This document shows, piece by piece, positions 59,360 through 64,000 of a stretch of DNA of 64,000 nt (position 1 is the first letter of the stretch; each line of letters opens with the position of its first letter). The position numbers and the translations under genes were made by a program. This DNA is from Magicicada septendecula. Taxonomy: Eukaryota > Arthropoda > Insecta > Hemiptera > Cicadidae. Under the pieces are notes generated by a model. The model saw only the letters and a list, made by a program, of their open reading frames with translations. It did not search any database and was not told where the DNA came from. The stretch spans positions 20,255,967 to 20,319,966 of the forward strand of contig CM068373.1 of assembly GCA_034769895.1 (NCBI GenBank), read 5' to 3'.

Positions 59360-62300
59360 CAAAATTATGATTACTTAGCACAATGCTATTTTATTTAGCC
59401 ACTGGCTTATTACTTATTACGACCATTTGGTCAACCTAATTGTGATGAATTATCACAATATTTTTTTATCAATTTTGCGCCATTGCACGCTTCTATAATT
59501 ATCACAGTTTTTGGTGGTATATTAATATTTTGTATTTGTATGTTAATTCTGTGTGGCATACTATGTCTTACACATTTACATTTGATGTTTTGGGGTATAT
59601 TTCATGTTTTTGGTGGTCACATTTTACAAAATGTTGTTACATAATATTTGCATGTCTTGCAGCTGAGCAATCATGCATTCATTTCTTTATACTGTTGCTA
59701 ATAAATGTGTGTATTATTCTGTGAATGTCTTTAAATTGTTAAATTGTTTCTGTAATCACAGTATTGTATCTGTTATTTGACATTGCAATTATTCATATTG
59801 TAATCATCTAAATTATTGTTATTGTATTCACATAACTTGCGTTTATGTAAAAACTATTGTTTTGCGTCTGCCGCATGTAACTGCCACGTCTAGATTTATT
59901 TTATATTGTATTCATTTTGCGAGTAAGCATGCACAATTATTTTTACTTAAATTATGACACACATGTCATATTTGGGCTTGCATTCAGTCAGCATCTAGCT
60001 TGTTCATACATTATTACATATTGTAAGTTCCTGAAACTTCAGGAACAGCATGACTAGGTCAATACATGCCGCCCTGCTGAATATACGCTTGAACATGTAA
60101 TTGCAACATGTTCAACAACAATTTTGTTCATGTAATTTATTCTCTGTACAGGTCCACGGGCCTCAACTAATTTTACAGTAACCATCTATGACATGCATAG
60201 GGTTACAAACTATCGGTCCATCATGTGATGAGCTTCCGATCATGCATTAAACACTGTACAACTGTGTATTTTTTCATGTTTTGTAATGTTATATACTGTG
60301 CACATACACTATGTGATGGTAATATTTGTCAAACCAGACTTTTACATTCATGTCTGAAAACAGCTGTTCACCAACCTTGGCTTACAAACGCCTATCTCTA
60401 GGCTTATCTTATGCATGCTTATCTCTAAGCTAGTAACGGACTGCCGTTATCTAATCTCATAACTCAAGTGTGCCGAATCTAGTCTTAGATCGGCGATTAA
60501 CCAGTATATAACGTCTGGTAAACGTTAAACGCAGTACTAATTTAAAGCAGTTTAATTAGTGCTACACCCTAGCAGCGAAGATAAGCACTAATTCTGCGCT
60601 TATCAAGTGCCTGAGAGGTGCTGGCCTCTAGCGACAGCCCCGGTTCGCGAGTTTGAAACGGATATAAGGGTTTTCTGCAAAGTTTGTCTTGCATCAACCT
60701 TCGTCAAAATTGGCTGCCTTGTTCTTCTCCGGACAGATGAAGAAATTTGTAAAACCATCCTACCACCTATGACAGGCTAAGATCTAAATCGACTGTGGTA
60801 AGTCTCGCCAATACTTTCATAGTTATGTATTTAATGTTTTACTAAAGAAAGACTTGTTTAATAGGCCCCAGTAAGTGGATTTCTGATAACCTTTAAAAAC
60901 CTCATGGCATTGTGCAATACGCAATTTAAAGGTAATATTTTTAAAACACAGTAAAACTATATTAAATTCACGTGTCCGAACTACGGCACTAAAAGTCAGG
61001 GAAATATAAATGCAAAATGTATTAATTTAAATAGTGCAGACATGGAGGTAAGCAGATTCCTATTACGTTACCTCATGGTTATTGTACAATGCGTAATTCA
61101 GTGTAAGTTGCATACAACTTTTACTAATAATGATAGTAAAACTTTATTCATATCAGGAAGCTTACTGAGGCACCAATTGAAAGTCATATAATTGCCAAAT
61201 GGTATTAATTTATATAGTAAAGATGATGTAATCAGATATAACCTTTCTCGACCACGTGGCCCAATATATTCAGACTATGTATAAAGCTTATTAAAAGTGT
61301 AACAAACCATAATTAGCTATCAAAATTCAATCATGGTAACCCGCATGGGTGGAGTTATTATTGTAAAATTTAACTGTACTAAATATTTTGAAATAGGGCC
61401 TGTTGGCCATATAACCTTGTCAAGTATTACATTTAAATAGCCCTAAAGCTATGTTAAGATTATATATGGGTTTTGGGGGTGTGCGAACTTTCTGTGGGCA
61501 TTGTGTTGTGTACTCTGGCTGATATAATGTTGTGTAATTAGGGTTCCCCGAGCAAGTCGAGGAAAAAGCCCAACAATATAACCTGAACATGTAACACCAA
61601 GAACTTCTCTCACTTCATCTGCCGGAGGAATTGCCATGACGAAGCACCAACACCTGTAATGTAGGCCACGAGATTGCCACTTCTCCCCCATGGACAAAAA
61701 TAAGGTGATCTCAACCCATTATATTATTTATACGTAGTGATGCACTCAATAATAGCCAGTGACCCAATTCAATCAGTCAACCACAACACTTTCAAGTTTT
61801 AAATATTTTAATTGGATCCCCAATTAACGGGACAGTATAGTGCATGAACTGGGTGTAAAATCATTTGTAAATTTTATTAATTTGTTGTATAATATGTTAG
61901 CTCAGAGACTGACATGTATCTTTGGCAGTTCACCTTTCACACGTGCAATTCCTGCTTATTTTCAGTATAAGGGTTCATTACTGTTTTTAATTCTTTAATT
62001 CCATTTGTAATTTATCTGTTTCAATTTAGTGTTCATTATATATATATATATTTTCTAATTTTTAAATTCAGTTTGGTATATAGGGATAGAAATTTCTGGG
62101 GTAGTTAAATAGATTCACAAGTTTAATCCTGAACTGGTGCCTGTTCATACAGTGTTAAACGTGTTGTTGAGACAGGTTGAATTATGCACCGACTGGCAAA
62201 CGAACATGTCGGTCTCTGGGCCAAAATTACTTTTTAAAAGGGTTATAAGATTCATGACATATTTCTATTTTCACAACTTAACAATATTTATATATATATA

Positions 62301-63540
62301 AATTCTTTTAATTAATTATAATAACTGGGGTGTTAACTGTTTTCTAACTTTTTATTTCTCCCAGTATAAGTGCCCTGTGTGGCCGTATTTTATAATAGTA
62401 TTATGCACTTGGCCAAATTTTAGAATTTATTATGTCCTGGGGACTACTGGAGTTGCATAAGCATAATGTAATACACATGTCATGTGTTATGCACAAATTA
62501 AGTATTGTAATCCTAACATGGATTTCCATAAAAGAATTAATAATGTACCTCATGGGGGTAAGAAAAGGGCGTGGCAAGAGATCTCTGTATAATTGTACTG
62601 TATTGTGGAACATGTGATGTATTGTATATTTGTGTGTGTATTTTGTGGGGTTATATGTATTGTACATTTAGGTGTATTTTTGGGGGGGGGGAGTTTAGAT
62701 ATAGGGTTTTTAGAAAAGAAAGATGAAACATAGGGTTATATATCCTTTTAATTTTGATGACATTAATTTATTCTATCTCAATTAATTTTTGCTGAATATT
62801 TCTTCTAAGAAAGTAATTTATTTTAATTAACTTTAATAACAAGTATGTGGATTTCTCACTATTTAATTTTAATTAATTTGTTTGAGAATTTGTTATTATA
62901 ATTAATATTATCAAGAAGTCTATAAAAATTTTCTCCATTAAGTTTCAATGGATCATTTTAAAGAGAACATAGAAAATAAATGTTATATTTATTAATATTT
63001 TACAGGAGACTTTATTTAAAGAATATTAATTTTTTTAATTTTAATTCATTTTAAAGAGAGATAGCAAATAAATTTTATATGTGTTAATAATTTTCAGGTG
63101 ACATTGTTGAAGGTGTATAAATTATTTTAATTAACAATTTAAGGGGATAATAGATTCTGACTGTTATGTTTATTGATTTTGTTATTATTATTGTTTAAAA
63201 AAAAAGGAGATAGAATAATAAAAGGGATTTTATTAATTGTTTAATTTATGAGTTTTCATTGCAAGTCTCGTCTCGCTGGATCCGGCGCATTTTTGGCTTC
63301 TCTAGGCTTTGGTCTAGTTCTAATTAACTTGTGGCCCCTTTTCAAAAAAAAAAAATTTCAAAAAAAAATAATCTTTTTTTTTAACAGCCTAAGTTAAAGA
63401 GGGGTTACACAAGGTTCAACTTAGCCTTGAATCTAACTCTTATTATTAAGAAAACTGTATCCTTTTAAGTTAAGTTGTAAGATGTATCATAATTTATTAA
63501 AAAATGTTAAAAAAATCATTTGATTTTGACGGGCAGCTTA
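59360..63540 (+). other. Long 3' non-coding region of the BEL/Pao element
   Basis: No env-like or other frame is recognisable in 4.2 kb. Perfect or near-perfect palindromes occur, GTTCCTGAAACTTCAGGAAC at about 60027-60046 and TTGAACATG with CATGTTCAA at about 60090-60116. A TTAATTAGTGCT/AGCACTAATT pair lies near 60553-60595. A G-run (about 62681-62690) and AT-rich tracts follow. Part of it may be a later insertion, for example a solo LTR around 60.0-60.8 kb. Confidence 0.55.
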
Positions 63541-64000
63541 TGTACGGTAGCGCGATAATTTCGCTTTCTAGGTTGGCTAATCTGCTTACTGCTTTGGTCC
63601 AATTTTGCGTGTTAGAACTTTGTACAGTGTGTGTCGTCGCTTGCGGCGGTCGGTTCGCCGACCTTTTTACTGTCATATTTTCTTGTCGACATTTAATGTA
63701 GGCTTTAGGCCGGCATATTCTTACTTATGGCCAACTAGGCCCGCTATCAATTTAATTCAAATTCTTTAATACTTTTTGGCAACATGCACTATTAGCCAAC
63801 CTGATTTCAATAAATTAAAACATGTAATGTAACTTGAGAAAATTCATTAAAATCAATTCAATACAATCCACATTTTATCATTTTTCATTCCCACTGAACC
63901 AATGCATCCATTACTGCCTATTGTTACAAACGCTGTTGGTACACGCCGACAGGATTACTCACTTCACAAAACATTTTTTAGCCCACTTGGGCCTGATATT
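63541..64000 (+). repeat. 3' LTR of the BEL/Pao element, partial
   Basis: Begins TGTACGGTAGCGCG after GACGGGCAGCTTA and matches 53405-53876 to the end of the window. Confidence 0.9.

Larger units (their letters stand above)
53405..64000 (+). mobile_element. BEL/Pao LTR retrotransposon (3' LTR runs off the window)
   Basis: The same TGTACGGTAGCGCGATAATT start is at 53405 and 63541, so the window holds the 5' LTR, the whole interior and most of the 3' LTR. The interior codes for a BEL/Pao-type Gag with cysteine-rich knuckles, an aspartic protease, RT with YVDD, RNase H, integrase and the usual C-terminal extension. The coding part ends near 59359, leaving 4.2 kb before the 3' LTR. The LTRs differ at about 20 positions plus indels over ~460 bases by eye, so insertion is not recent. 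It is inserted into copy C at ATATA. Confidence 0.92.

Noticed and set aside
59530-59724. Possible env-like frame after BEL pol
   Set aside because: Only 64 residues, hydrophobic by composition, without signal peptide plus ectodomain layout.

Overview
The window reads as repeat-rich nuclear DNA of an animal, probably an insect with a large genome. It is AT-rich, has spliced coding exons, and carries Ty3/gypsy, BEL/Pao, hAT, Merlin, pogo-like and other eukaryotic transposons plus long microsatellites. I see no bacterial operons, tRNA, rRNA or CRISPR array. The species cannot be fixed from the sequence.

The only host gene I can support is on the minus strand. Two exons (29199-29721 and 27594-27898) have good GT/AG borders and compatible phases, and encode part of a KDM3/JMJD1-type histone H3K9 demethylase upstream of its zinc finger and JmjC domain. 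No further exon is recognisable, so most or all of the window may be very large, transposon-filled Kdm3 introns.

Layout. 1-3968: minus-strand Ty3/gypsy relic (copy A: gag, RT scrap, PPT, start of an LTR). 5960-9610 and 30223-33856: two almost identical 3.65-kb units (G1, G2) coding for a coiled-coil Gag-like protein and an integrase C-terminal tail in one frame. 9650-9880: LINE scrap. 9894-15496: DNA transposon with ~210-bp terminal inverted repeats and a decayed multi-domain transposase/nuclease; its right repeat is split by a TA-flanked pogo-like MITE (14250-15429). 16525-18913: hAT relic with perfect 8-bp target duplication. 19009-20490: foldback element. 20705-23655: large inverted repeat enclosing a Merlin transposase pseudogene. 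23922-24152: CT microsatellites. 25087-26365: TA tracts bracketing an LTR-like stretch with a 24-bp tandem repeat. 27594-29721: Kdm3 exons. 33981-37755: second, fuller hAT element. 39448-45115: complete young LTR element (copy B) with nearly identical 1.24-kb LTRs and only a Gag-like gene. 45711-46532: two half copies of a small palindromic element. 46765-48205: ~160-bp satellite. 49840-53404: copy C of the Gag-only gypsy lineage, cut by a BEL/Pao element (53405 to beyond 64000) with gag, protease, RT, RNase H, integrase and an unusually long 3' tail.

The most unusual content is (i) the Gag-only gypsy lineage, three diverged copies sharing one Gag-like protein while pol is lost or residual; (ii) the G1/G2 units, apparently mobilised although they keep only gag-like and integrase-tail coding; and (iii) the 9.9-15.5 kb transposon, whose protein combines a FEN1/XPG-like acidic pattern with a cysteine-rich CXC-like tail. 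Boundaries, reading frames and similarities were judged by eye.
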